Below, in pieces: positions 29,816-37,579 of a DNA stretch of 64,000 bases (position 1 is the first letter of the stretch; the number at the start of each line of letters is the position of its first letter). The stretch is taken from contig CAKOYD010000005.1 of NCBI GenBank assembly GCA_934130545.1, positions 1-64,000 on the forward strand, given 5' to 3'. Below the pieces are notes generated by a model. The model did no database searches. It saw nothing but the letters and a program-made list of their open reading frames with translations, and was not told the origin of the DNA. A program made the translations under genes and the position numbers. The stretch is from an uncultured Bacilli bacterium (GTDB taxonomy: Bacteria; Bacillota_I; Bacilli_A; RF39; UBA660).

Positions 29816-30335
29816 AATATTTTCCTCTTTTAAAAATACCCTTCTTCTCTAAAGTTTTTAATATCTTATGTTCACTAGTCCTGCAGAATATTCTTGTAGC
29901 AAGACGATCTTTATTTGACATAGGATTAACTAAAATAGTAGTAATACCTACTCTATTGCCCCCTAAAATATCTGTCATAACTTGATCCCCAACAATAGCC
30001 ACATCTGAAATATTATAGTTAAACTTCTTAATAACCTTTAAAAACTTCCCTGTCATAGGCTTTCTACTATTATAAGAACAATCCACTAATAACTTATCCT
30101 TAAACGGCTTTAATCTATTTTTAGAAGCATTACTAAATATTATAACTTTAAAATCCATATCTTTTAAATCATTTATAAGATCAATAAGCCTCTTATTAGG
30201 CTCTTTCTCTACAAAAGGTACTAAAGTATTCTCTAAATCAAATAGTAAACACTTAATACCAGACTCTTTTAATTTATCATAATCTACATGATATATACTC
30301 TTCTGATATATATCAGGTCTAAATAACTCTATCAT
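29808..30335 (-). CDS. yqeG: YqeG-family HAD phosphatase
   Basis: About 175 residues from the ATG at 30335 behind GGGTGAT. HAD motif I is FDLENTLVPF, in which the second Asp of the usual DxDxT is Glu; motif II is IIFSNAS; the motif III region has KPMTGKF and IVGDQVMTDILGG. The family (YqeG, HAD-IIIA) is close to mitochondrial PGP phosphatase GEP4, but the substrate in Bacilli is not settled. The Glu change might lower phosphatase activity. Confidence 0.9.
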   Translation of the reverse strand: MIELFRPDIYQKSIYHVDYDKLKESGIKCLLFDLENTLVPFVEKEPNKRLIDLINDLKDMDFKVIIFSNASKNRLKPFKDKLLVDCSYNSRKPMTGKFLKVIKKFNYNISDVAIVGDQVMTDILGGNRVGITTILVNPMSNKDRLATRIFCRTSEHKILKTLEKKGIFKRGKYYD

Positions 30336-30436
30336 TATATCACCCACTCTTTTAATAATTGTACTAAATTTTCAAGAAAAAGTCACTAACATATTTTACT
30401 ATTTATATCTATATAATTTATTAGGATGTGATATAT

Positions 30437-31135
30437 TTGCTATTTAATATACTAAACTATATAGTTCAAAACTTAATGTTCTTTACTGGTTCTTATTCTA
30501 ATAATGTTTTTCCTGAACCTTTACCCAAAGAATTAGAAGAAGAATATATAACTAAAGCCTGCAATGGTGATAAAGAAGCCAGAAATAAATTAATTGAACA
30601 TAATCTAAGATTAGTTGCCCATATCGTTAAGAAATTTGAAACCAAAGAATATGATGTCGATGACTTAATAGGTATTGGTACTATTGGTTTAATTAAAGGT
30701 ATCGATACTTATTCTCCTAATAAAAAAGTAAAATTAACTACTTATGCTGCTAAATGTGCTGAAAACGAAATATTAATGTACTTTCGAGCTGACAAAAAGA
30801 ATAATTCTAATATAAGTATTTATGATGAAATAAGTTATGACAAAGAAGGTAATAAAATAACTATCTTAGATATTCTCAAAACACCTGATCCTGACTTTAC
30901 TGATGAAATATATAAAAAAGATAACATTAAACTACTAAAACAGTATATAAACTTACTAAGCAAAAGAGAAAGAGAAATCTTAATCGATAGATACGGTTTA
31001 GATGGTAAAGATGAATTAACTCAAAAAGAAATAGCCAAAAAACTCCATATCTCAAGAAGTTATGTATCTAGAATTGAAAAAAGAGCTACCACTAAAATAT
31101 TAAGAGAATTCATTAAAAACAACAAAAATAATTGA
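30437..31135 (+). CDS. sigK: SigK-like sporulation sigma factor with N-terminal pro-sequence
   Basis: About 232 residues. The TTG at 30437 is preferred because AGGATGTGAT lies five bases before it; a GTG at 30428 is too close to that site. The hydrophobic N-terminus (about 1-20) and the following SNNVFPEPLP match the pro-sequence and cleavage area of pro-SigK. Region 2 carries EARNKLIEHNLRLVAHIVKK and the core-binding GTIGLIKGIDTYSP; region 4 has TQKEIAKKLHISRSYVSRIEKRA, the HTH. There is no frameshift and no skin-like interruption. SigE is the nearest alternative. SigK drives late mother-cell genes in spore formers and needs cleavage by SpoIVFB. It is the first of only two clear plus-strand genes here. 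Confidence 0.85.
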   Translation: MLFNILNYIVQNLMFFTGSYSNNVFPEPLPKELEEEYITKACNGDKEARNKLIEHNLRLVAHIVKKFETKEYDVDDLIGIGTIGLIKGIDTYSPNKKVKLTTYAAKCAENEILMYFRADKKNNSNISIYDEISYDKEGNKITILDILKTPDPDFTDEIYKKDNIKLLKQYINLLSKREREILIDRYGLDGKDELTQKEIAKKLHISRSYVSRIEKRATTKILREFIKNNKNN

Positions 31136-31160
31136 CAAGCCCTTATATTTATAGTAATAT
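31132..31160 (+). promoter_or_regulatory. Promoter of rpmB
   Basis: TTGACA (31132-31137), 17 bases, TAATAT (31155-31160). The -35 box overlaps the stop codon of the sigma gene, so rpmB can be transcribed on its own. Confidence 0.82.
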
Positions 31161-31191
31161 TAAAATGCGTGTATTTTGAGGAGGGACAATT

Positions 31192-31362
31192 ATGGCAAAG
31201 AAAGAAACAAGCAAGAAAACAAGAAAAGTTAATAACAGACCTAACTGCTTAAAAATAACAAAAAGAGCACAAAAAGTTAATTTACAAACTGTAACTTTAG
31301 CTGATGGAACAAAAGTAAGAACAAGTGCTAGAGAAGCAAGAACTGCAAAGAAAAATAAATAA
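31192..31362 (+). CDS. rpmB: 50S ribosomal protein L28 (divergent)
   Basis: 56 residues read directly, starting at ATG 31192 behind GAGGAGG. It is highly basic. The segment KRAQKVNLQTVTLADGTKV and then RTSAREARTAKK aligns with the L28 core, where NLQKV, the DG turn and the SARAL stretch are typical. The N-terminus lacks the cysteine pair of zinc-type L28 and is shorter than the usual 60-64 residues. L28 lies near the E site of the 50S subunit. Confidence 0.78.
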   Translation: MAKKETSKKTRKVNNRPNCLKITKRAQKVNLQTVTLADGTKVRTSAREARTAKKNK

Positions 31363-31395
31363 CTATATATTAAAACACTAATATATAGTTTTTTT
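31361..31395 (+). terminator. Intrinsic terminator of rpmB
   Basis: AACTATATATTA and TAATATATAGTT pair perfectly and run into seven T. It starts at the rpmB stop codon. Confidence 0.9.
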
Positions 31396-31402
31396 ATGCA
31401 CT

Positions 31403-31436
31403 AAAAAACTTCACGATTTATGTTTCGTGAAGTTTT
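31403..31436 (-). terminator. Intrinsic terminator of the transporter gene
   Basis: AAAACTTCACG and CGTGAAGTTTT form an 11-bp stem; the minus strand continues into six T. It serves the minus-strand gene ending at 31443 and may also back up the rpmB terminator. Confidence 0.82.
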
Positions 31437-31442
31437 AATATT

Positions 31443-32870
31443 CTATATAAGCATTATAGCAAGTACTAAACAAATTACTATAAATAGATATAAGAATAAT
31501 CTCCAAATATACTTTAACCAAGTAGTATATGGAACATCTAAATAAGTAAGTACTACTATTAATAGTAAACTAGTTGGACCTACTATATTGATTAAACCAT
31601 AGAATCCTTGGAATAATACAGCTAGTACTGGATACAAAGCTTCATCTTCAACTAAAGAAATAATTGAAGAGAATACTCCAACAGATGTATAGTATAAATC
31701 AACATGTAAAATACTACCAACTAAACTATATAATCCTGCAAGTCCAATATTATAATCAGTCTTACTAATTAAAGTAGATAAGAATCCATGATTATAAGCA
31801 CCTACTAGAACACTATATGCTAGTACTACAACAAATGCAGAAGGTAGTAATTTTTTCATACCACTTATAAATGCATCTACATATTCATCAAACTTAATAT
31901 GACTAATAAATTTAACTACTAGACTAAGAATTAGCATAATAATCATTGGCATCATATAATTACCTAAACCATTACTATTCCATTCACCTAAAGCAGTAAA
32001 TGAACCAGAAATTAAATTATTAAAAATAGAAAAGTTTTTAGTACCTAAACCAACTAACCAAGTATGAAACTTAGTAAATACTTCTACATTAAATAATGTC
32101 TTCCATGGCATAACACCAATAACAGTATATACAAATAGAAATGCAAATACTATAATTAATGGCCAAGCTTTAACTTTCTTATAATCTCCTTTAACTTCAG
32201 TTACAAGTAAACTATCACTATCAGTATTTAACTCATACTTAACTTTTTTATCTTTAACACTTTTAATATGTCTACTAACATAAAAGATAAGTAAAGCAAC
32301 ACCAAGTACTAGTAATAATAATTTAGGAAATACATTGGCAAAATTTTCTTCAATACCAACAAACTTCTCCATAGTAGTATTAGTAGTACCATAATAATTA
32401 TTTGGATCTCTAAATGTAACAAATATACCACCTATTACACCAATAATTGAAGAAACTACTGTTGCACTAATTGCTACTAATTTATCATATCCAAGTAATA
32501 AAATAATAGATATAACAAATGGAATAAACATAAATATTAACATATCCATACCTGTTAAAGCACTAACTAAAGCAAATAGAATAATAACTAAATAAATAAA
32601 TTTATTACCAAGTTTTTTAACTTTACTAACAATACTATCTAATAGTTTTTTATAACCACTTGATTTATTTAATACTCCATAGAATCCACCTACTATTAAG
32701 ATGAATAAGAAAATGTCAAAAAAGAAATATAAAGATCTAATGCCATTTAAAAATAAATCACCAAATCCAATATAAGACTTAACATCATTTCTTCCAACAG
32801 CAATCCAACTAATGATTACTAATAGTACTAAAATCATACTAATTACTTTAAATAAACTGTGTTTTTTCAT
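31443..32870 (-). CDS. Multi-pass transporter of the YfcC/ArcD-like group
   Basis: 475 residues with about 11-12 membrane helices in two halves and a hydrophilic loop near 205-225. The opening FKVISMILVLLVIISWIAV and SALTGMDMLIFMFIPF recall the YfcC/ArcD branch of the ion-transporter superfamily, thought to carry amino acids or C4 acids. No substrate residue can be named. It is monocistronic, with its own promoter and terminator. Confidence 0.7.
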   Translation of the reverse strand: MKKHSLFKVISMILVLLVIISWIAVGRNDVKSYIGFGDLFLNGIRSLYFFFDIFLFILIVGGFYGVLNKSSGYKKLLDSIVSKVKKLGNKFIYLVIILFALVSALTGMDMLIFMFIPFVISIILLLGYDKLVAISATVVSSIIGVIGGIFVTFRDPNNYYGTTNTTMEKFVGIEENFANVFPKLLLLVLGVALLIFYVSRHIKSVKDKKVKYELNTDSDSLLVTEVKGDYKKVKAWPLIIVFAFLFVYTVIGVMPWKTLFNVEVFTKFHTWLVGLGTKNFSIFNNLISGSFTALGEWNSNGLGNYMMPMIIMLILSLVVKFISHIKFDEYVDAFISGMKKLLPSAFVVVLAYSVLVGAYNHGFLSTLISKTDYNIGLAGLYSLVGSILHVDLYYTSVGVFSSIISLVEDEALYPVLAVLFQGFYGLINIVGPTSLLLIVVLTYLDVPYTTWLKYIWRLFLYLFIVICLVLAIMLI

Positions 32871-32888
32871 ATTATCCTCCTCATCTTA

Positions 32889-32918
32889 ATAATATCACAA
32901 TATTCATACAATTTGCAA
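32889..32918 (-). promoter_or_regulatory. Promoter of the transporter gene
   Basis: TTGCAA (32913-32918), 18 bases, TATTAT (32889-32894) with an extended TG before the -10 box. Confidence 0.65.
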
Positions 32919-32928
32919 CATATAATAC

Positions 32929-32958
32929 AAAAAAATAGCATATATTACTATATACTAT
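32929..32958 (-). terminator. Intrinsic terminator of lysS
   Basis: ATAGTATATA and TATATGCTAT pair on the minus strand, followed by seven T, shortly after the lysS stop. Confidence 0.85.
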
Positions 32959-32966
32959 CTCATTTT

Positions 32967-34430
32967 TTACTTATTTTTCATTTGTGGGAATAAAACCACA
33001 TCTCTAATAGAAGGTTGATTAAATATTATCATCATTAATCTATCAATACCAAATCCAAGACCACTAATTGGAGGCATGCCTTGTTCCATAGCTCTTAAGA
33101 ATCCTTCATCAAGATCCATAGTCTCATCATCACCTTGTGCTTTAGCCTTTAATTGATCCTCAAACGCTTTTCTTTGAACAACCGGATCAACTAACTCAGA
33201 ATAAGCCTTACATAACTCTGTACCACATACTAATACTTGGAATACATCAATCATACGCTTATCATTATCATTTCTTCTAGCAAGAGGAATCATAACTGCT
33301 GGATAATTATAAATAATAGTTGGTTCTACAATATTAGCTCTAACTAACTTCTTATAGCAGAAATCAATTATTTGACTTAAAGACTTATAATCATTTAAAT
33401 CTTCATAACTAAATAACCCTTTTTCAACTATCTTATCTTTCAATTCACTAGGTTCTTCAATATCAAGAAAATCAAAACCAAATACCCTACGCATCTCTTC
33501 TACATAATTAATTCTAGTCCAATTTTCTTTACCAAAATCAATAACATTACCATTATATTCTATACAAGTAGTACCTACTAATTCCATAAGTAAACCTTTA
33601 ATAAACTTTTGATAAAACTTAATATTATCTTCAAAATTCCAATATGAAGCATACCATTCAACTTGTGTAAATTCTTGTAAATGTTCAGTATCCATACCTT
33701 CATTTCTAAAACATTTAGCTACTTCATATACTCTATCAAAGCCACCTGCTATACATTGTTTTAAATAAGTTTCTGGTGCAATTCTTAAATTACAATCCAT
33801 ATCTAAAGCGTTATGGTGAGTATAGAAAGGCTTAGCAGAAGCCCCACATACAGCATTTTGTAATATTGGTGTCTCAACCTCTAAGAAACCATTCTCTCCA
33901 AGAAACTTATGAATATAAGCATATAACTTACTTCTTCCTAAAAATACTCTTCTAGCATCTTCATTAGTAATTAAATCAACATATCTCTCACGATATTTTA
34001 ACTCAACATCAGTAAGTCCATGAAACTTCTCAGGAAGTGGCCTTAAAGCTTTACCTAAGAAAGCAAAACTATGCACTCTAAGTGTTTTCTCACCTGTTTG
34101 AGTAGTAAATATCTCTCCCCTAGCACCAATAAAATCACCGGTATCTATTTGTTTCTTAAAGAACTGATAATTATCTTCTCCAACAGTATCTATCTTAAAC
34201 TCAAGTTGCATATCACCTTCAATATCACGAATTCTAACGAAACTAAGTTTACCCATCTTACGCATAAATACAATTCTACCTGCAATACTAACATCATTAG
34301 TGCCATCTTCTAAATTTCTAGCATCTTTTAATTTATGAGTAATTTCATATCTTTCAGGATACGGATTACAAAATTCCTTAATACTTTCTAACTTCTCTCT
34401 TCTAACTAATTCTTGTTCTGAATATTCCAT
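32967..34430 (-). CDS. lysS: Lysyl-tRNA synthetase, class II
   Basis: 487 residues from the ATG at 34430 (MEYSEQELVRR), eight bases after GGAGA. An OB-fold anticodon domain (about 55-150, IAGRIVFMRKMGK) is followed by the class II core: motif 2 FRNEGMDTEH and motif 3 GLGFGIDRLMM. Length is normal. It is the last gene of dusB-RDD-lysS; its start is one base from the RDD stop. Confidence 0.97.
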   Translation of the reverse strand: MEYSEQELVRREKLESIKEFCNPYPERYEITHKLKDARNLEDGTNDVSIAGRIVFMRKMGKLSFVRIRDIEGDMQLEFKIDTVGEDNYQFFKKQIDTGDFIGARGEIFTTQTGEKTLRVHSFAFLGKALRPLPEKFHGLTDVELKYRERYVDLITNEDARRVFLGRSKLYAYIHKFLGENGFLEVETPILQNAVCGASAKPFYTHHNALDMDCNLRIAPETYLKQCIAGGFDRVYEVAKCFRNEGMDTEHLQEFTQVEWYASYWNFEDNIKFYQKFIKGLLMELVGTTCIEYNGNVIDFGKENWTRINYVEEMRRVFGFDFLDIEEPSELKDKIVEKGLFSYEDLNDYKSLSQIIDFCYKKLVRANIVEPTIIYNYPAVMIPLARRNDNDKRMIDVFQVLVCGTELCKAYSELVDPVVQRKAFEDQLKAKAQGDDETMDLDEGFLRAMEQGMPPISGLGFGIDRLMMIIFNQPSIRDVVLFPQMKNK

Positions 34431-34431
34431 T

Positions 34432-35016
34432 CTAAACACTCTCCTTTACTACTTTTGTACATGCCATCATATCATGTAAACCTCTTTTATCTTTTCTATA
34501 TAAAACAAACATAACTGTTATCATTACAAACATCAAGTCAAAACCACCGACAAGAGTATAACAATAAATAAAATTATTCTTACTAGTAAATAATAAAATT
34601 AATATAATTACATTAGATAATAAACTATATATAAACACATTTCTAACTAACATTTGCCAAAACTTAGGTCTTTTCTCTGTCTTATTATCAACTACTTTAA
34701 TATTCATAAGTTTTTTAGCAATAGTCTGTCCCTTATTAAAATAAGCAAACACTACAAAATATACAAAATTAAGTCCTACTGAAACAACTGTTGATAAATA
34801 ATTTTCTTTCTGATACTTATACATTAAATCTTGATACTCATTAATAAATGCCTCTGATCCAACCTCTCCATTAGTATATTTCTCAGTTAATGCTGTTATT
34901 TCTTTATTAATATCATTACCTTTATTAGGTATAAAAACACTTATAACACTACTAATAGCAAATATTAATAATACATCCAATAAATAACAACCTAATCTAT
35001 CAAAAAAACTTGCCAT
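34432..35016 (-). CDS. RDD-family membrane protein
   Basis: 194 residues with four membrane helices. ASFFDRLGCYLLDVLLIF gives the Arg and Asp of the RDD motif, and TIAKKLMNIKVVD and YRKDKRGLHDMMACTKVV are typical. Function of the family is unclear; some members are suggested to be ion exchangers. It is in an operon with dusB and lysS. Confidence 0.85.
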   Translation of the reverse strand: MASFFDRLGCYLLDVLLIFAISSVISVFIPNKGNDINKEITALTEKYTNGEVGSEAFINEYQDLMYKYQKENYLSTVVSVGLNFVYFVVFAYFNKGQTIAKKLMNIKVVDNKTEKRPKFWQMLVRNVFIYSLLSNVIILILLFTSKNNFIYCYTLVGGFDLMFVMITVMFVLYRKDKRGLHDMMACTKVVKESV

Positions 35017-35079
35017 ATCTATTCCTTCTTTCCAATTAATATTCTACCACAAAAAAATCATAACACCTACAATTATTTA

Positions 35080-36069
35080 TTAAATGCCTTCATTATCTAA
35101 AATATCTTGATATCTATCAAGTAAATCAATTATTCCTTTAGCATCACTTATTGTAAATAATTCTTTCTTAATCTCTGTAGATTTAGGTAATCCTTTTATA
35201 TACCAAGAGATATGACTTCTCATCTCTAACACGCTAATTTTTTCACTTTTAAGTTCTAACAAATAGTTTAAATGTTTACGACACATATCTATTATTTCTT
35301 TATAACTTGGCTTTTCTAAAATAATACCTGTATCAAAATAAGTAACTAATTGTTTAATAAGCCAAGGATTACCTAAAGCTCCTCTACCAATCATAATTGC
35401 ATCAACACCTGTATATTCAAACATCTTAATAGCGCTCTCAATACTATTAACATCTCCATTACCTATAACCGGTATAGAAACACTTTCTTTTACTTTTTTA
35501 ATTATATCTAAGTCAACTTTACCACTATAACCTTGACTTCTAGTACGCCCATGAACACATATTGCTTTTGCCCCGGCTTCTTCACATATTTTAGCTACTT
35601 CAACAGCATTTATACTATTACTATCCCAACCACTACGTATCTTAACCGTAACCGGTATAGGAACAGCTTTCACAACTGCACTAACTATTTCTCTAATCTT
35701 TGCCGGATTCTTTAAAAGAGCACTTCCTGCTTGAGCCCTAACAGCAACTTTAGGCACCGGACATCCCATATTAATATCAATAATATCCGGTTTCATTATC
35801 TCATAAACCATTTTAGCAGCCTCAACAAAAGTATCAACATCACTACCAAATATTTGCTGAGCAATAGGTCTTTCATAATCTGAAACATAAAGCATATCCT
35901 TAGTTTTCTTACTATTATAAACAAGTCCTTTATCACTTACCATTTCAGCATATACAAGTCCACAACCCATCTCTTTAATAATTCTTCTAAAAGCCGAATT
36001 ACACACTCCTGCCATTGGAGCTAAAACAATATTATTTTTTATTTCTACATTACCTATCTTCCATTCCAT
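35080..36069 (-). CDS. dusB: tRNA-dihydrouridine synthase DusB
   Basis: 329 residues. It is an FMN TIM-barrel enzyme reducing uridines in tRNA. VLAPMAGVCNSAFRR opens the barrel, the catalytic Cys lies in DINMGCPVPKV, and CVHGRTRSQGYSG and GNGDVNS bind flavin phosphate. In Bacilli dusB is often next to lysS, as here. Confidence 0.95.
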   Translation of the reverse strand: MEWKIGNVEIKNNIVLAPMAGVCNSAFRRIIKEMGCGLVYAEMVSDKGLVYNSKKTKDMLYVSDYERPIAQQIFGSDVDTFVEAAKMVYEIMKPDIIDINMGCPVPKVAVRAQAGSALLKNPAKIREIVSAVVKAVPIPVTVKIRSGWDSNSINAVEVAKICEEAGAKAICVHGRTRSQGYSGKVDLDIIKKVKESVSIPVIGNGDVNSIESAIKMFEYTGVDAIMIGRGALGNPWLIKQLVTYFDTGIILEKPSYKEIIDMCRKHLNYLLELKSEKISVLEMRSHISWYIKGLPKSTEIKKELFTISDAKGIIDLLDRYQDILDNEGI

Positions 36070-36094
36070 ATAATCACCTTAAACTTGCAATATT

Positions 36095-36124
36095 ATTATT
36101 TTTATGCTACAGCATATTTGTCAA
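36095..36124 (-). promoter_or_regulatory. Candidate promoter of dusB-RDD-lysS
   Basis: TTGACA (36119-36124), 18 bases, AATAAT (36095-36100). A second candidate further upstream (TTGTTT at 36322-36327, TATAAT at 36299-36304, 17 bases) would transcribe through the inverted-repeat element. Confidence 0.55.
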
Positions 36125-36156
36125 AGCAATTTGCATAAAATAATATGGCAGCATTC

Positions 36157-36286
36157 AATTTCGCATGTTGAATGTCTACCAAAATGGTTCGACATTTAAT
36201 CTATCAAAAAGATTAAGTGTCATTTTTTTATTACAATTACTAACATAGTAAGGAGTAACAAGAAGTAGACACTCAACAGCTGAATT
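36157..36286. repeat. 130-base element with terminal inverted repeats (MITE-like)
   Basis: Imperfect inverted ends of about 23 bases: 36157-36180 (core TTGAATGTCTACC) and 36264-36286 (core AGTAGACACTCAA). There is no reading frame inside. The ends contain TGTCTAC, which recalls the ends of some IS3-family elements, but I cannot confirm a parent. An internal hairpin (36191-36221) followed by seven T acts as a terminator on the plus strand. No clear target duplication is seen. Confidence 0.5.
36191..36229 (+). terminator. Terminator-like hairpin inside the repeat element
   Basis: GACATTTAATCT and AGATTAAGTGTC pair (one G-T position), then a run of seven T on the plus strand. No plus-strand gene ends here. 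Confidence 0.55.
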
Positions 36287-36339
36287 TCCCTTGAACACAT
36301 TATACAATAAAATTATTCCTCAAACAAGCAAATAAACTT

Positions 36340-36364
36340 AAAAAGAATAGAATTATTTTTCTAT
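36340..36364 (-). terminator. Weak terminator after rlmH
   Basis: A six-base stem (ATAGAA and TTCTAT) followed by TTTTT on the minus strand, a few bases after the rlmH stop. Confidence 0.5.
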
Positions 36365-36377
36365 CCTTAACTTATTA

Positions 36378-36812
36378 TTATTTATGATATGATTCATTAT
36401 TAAGTATCTTAAATGCTCGATATATTTGTTCTAGTAAAATACCTCTAAATAATTGATGCGGAAATGTTAACTTTGAAAAAGATAAACGATAATTAGCTAG
36501 TTCTTTAATTTCCGGACTAATTCCATCCGAACCACCAATAATAAATGTTATATTAGAGTTTATCAAAAATGTTTTATCTATCTTTTCTGCAAACTCTCTT
36601 GAAGATAAATTATTACCATCAATATCCATAACAATATTATAGTCTTTAGTATTTATAACTTTAAGTAATTCTTCTTTTTCTTTATTAATATTACTATCTG
36701 TTAATTCAATTATTTCTATCTTATGATACTTACTTATTCTTTTAGCATAATCGTTAATCATGTCTCGTAAATAATTCTCTTTAATTTTACCAACACATAT
36801 AATCTTAATCAT
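36378..36812 (-). CDS. rlmH: 23S rRNA pseudouridine-1915 N3-methyltransferase
   Basis: 144 residues, a SPOUT-fold enzyme. FIIGGSDG binds SAM, and the C-terminal end LFRGILLEQIYRAFKI is the family signature. It overlaps the upstream MBL gene by four bases. The pair yycJ-rlmH is found near the wal locus in Bacillus. Confidence 0.95.
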   Translation of the reverse strand: MIKIICVGKIKENYLRDMINDYAKRISKYHKIEIIELTDSNINKEKEELLKVINTKDYNIVMDIDGNNLSSREFAEKIDKTFLINSNITFIIGGSDGISPEIKELANYRLSFSKLTFPHQLFRGILLEQIYRAFKILNNESYHK

Positions 36813-37579
36813 AATTCTATAAAATCTGTCTCCTTATTCTGCAATGCTTCAACTATTTTTATATTATTATAATCTATCTTAGACTTATCTAATCTCGTAA
36901 TTAAAGTATTATGAGCAAGACTAACTGTATTATTTTCTTCTGATAAATGGGCCAAAATAATATACTTAGTATTATTTCCAATAAAAGATGCTAAATATTT
37001 AGCGGAATCATAATTAGATAAATGACCTTTATCTGACAATATTCTTTGCCTTAATTCAAAAGGATATCGCCCATTAGTAAGCATTTCAACATCATGATTA
37101 CTTTCAAATACATAGGCATTTCTATTTTTCAATAAATCAAAATATCTCTGATTAATATAACCTGTATCTGTAATATATACCACTGATTTATCCAAATTAT
37201 TAACAACATAACCAAAAGAATCTTCAACATCATGTGATGTCCTAATAACATCTATATTAACATCACCTATTACTAGTGAATCAATACTATCATCAATTAC
37301 AAAATAATTACTAATAAAAGGTAAATAATTTAACATACTACTAGCTAAATAAACCTTAATATTATATTTCTTTAAGAATGTCTTTAAACCATTAGTATGA
37401 TCAGTATGAATGTGTGTTAACATAATAGCATCTATATCATTAGGATCTATGCCTAACAAGTTTAATTTTTCTACAACATACTTACAACTATTACCCATAT
37501 CGATAATTATTTTTGTACTATTTGTTTCTATATAAGTAGTATTACCTTTACTACCACTTGATAAAACTTCAAATCTCAT
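36809..37579 (-). CDS. yycJ: YycJ/WalJ-type metallo-beta-lactamase-fold protein
   Basis: 256 residues. LSSGSKGNTTYIE is the usual start, and THIHTDHTNGL carries the HxHxDH metal site; further ligands lie in RTSHDVEDSFGY and VFESNHD. The family links cell division, wall and DNA repair in streptococci (VicX), though its reaction is unsettled. It normally sits at the end of the walRKHIJ operon; walR and walK are not in this window. Confidence 0.9.
   Translation of the reverse strand: MRFEVLSSGSKGNTTYIETNSTKIIIDMGNSCKYVVEKLNLLGIDPNDIDAIMLTHIHTDHTNGLKTFLKKYNIKVYLASSMLNYLPFISNYFVIDDSIDSLVIGDVNIDVIRTSHDVEDSFGYVVNNLDKSVVYITDTGYINQRYFDLLKNRNAYVFESNHDVEMLTNGRYPFELRQRILSDKGHLSNYDSAKYLASFIGNNTKYIILAHLSEENNTVSLAHNTLITRLDKSKIDYNNIKIVEALQNKETDFIEL

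Noticed and set aside
36230..36290. A second T-box or other known riboswitch before dusB
   Set aside because: The AAGGAGTAAC stretch resembles a ribosome binding site, but no start codon, T-box sequence or specifier loop is present.
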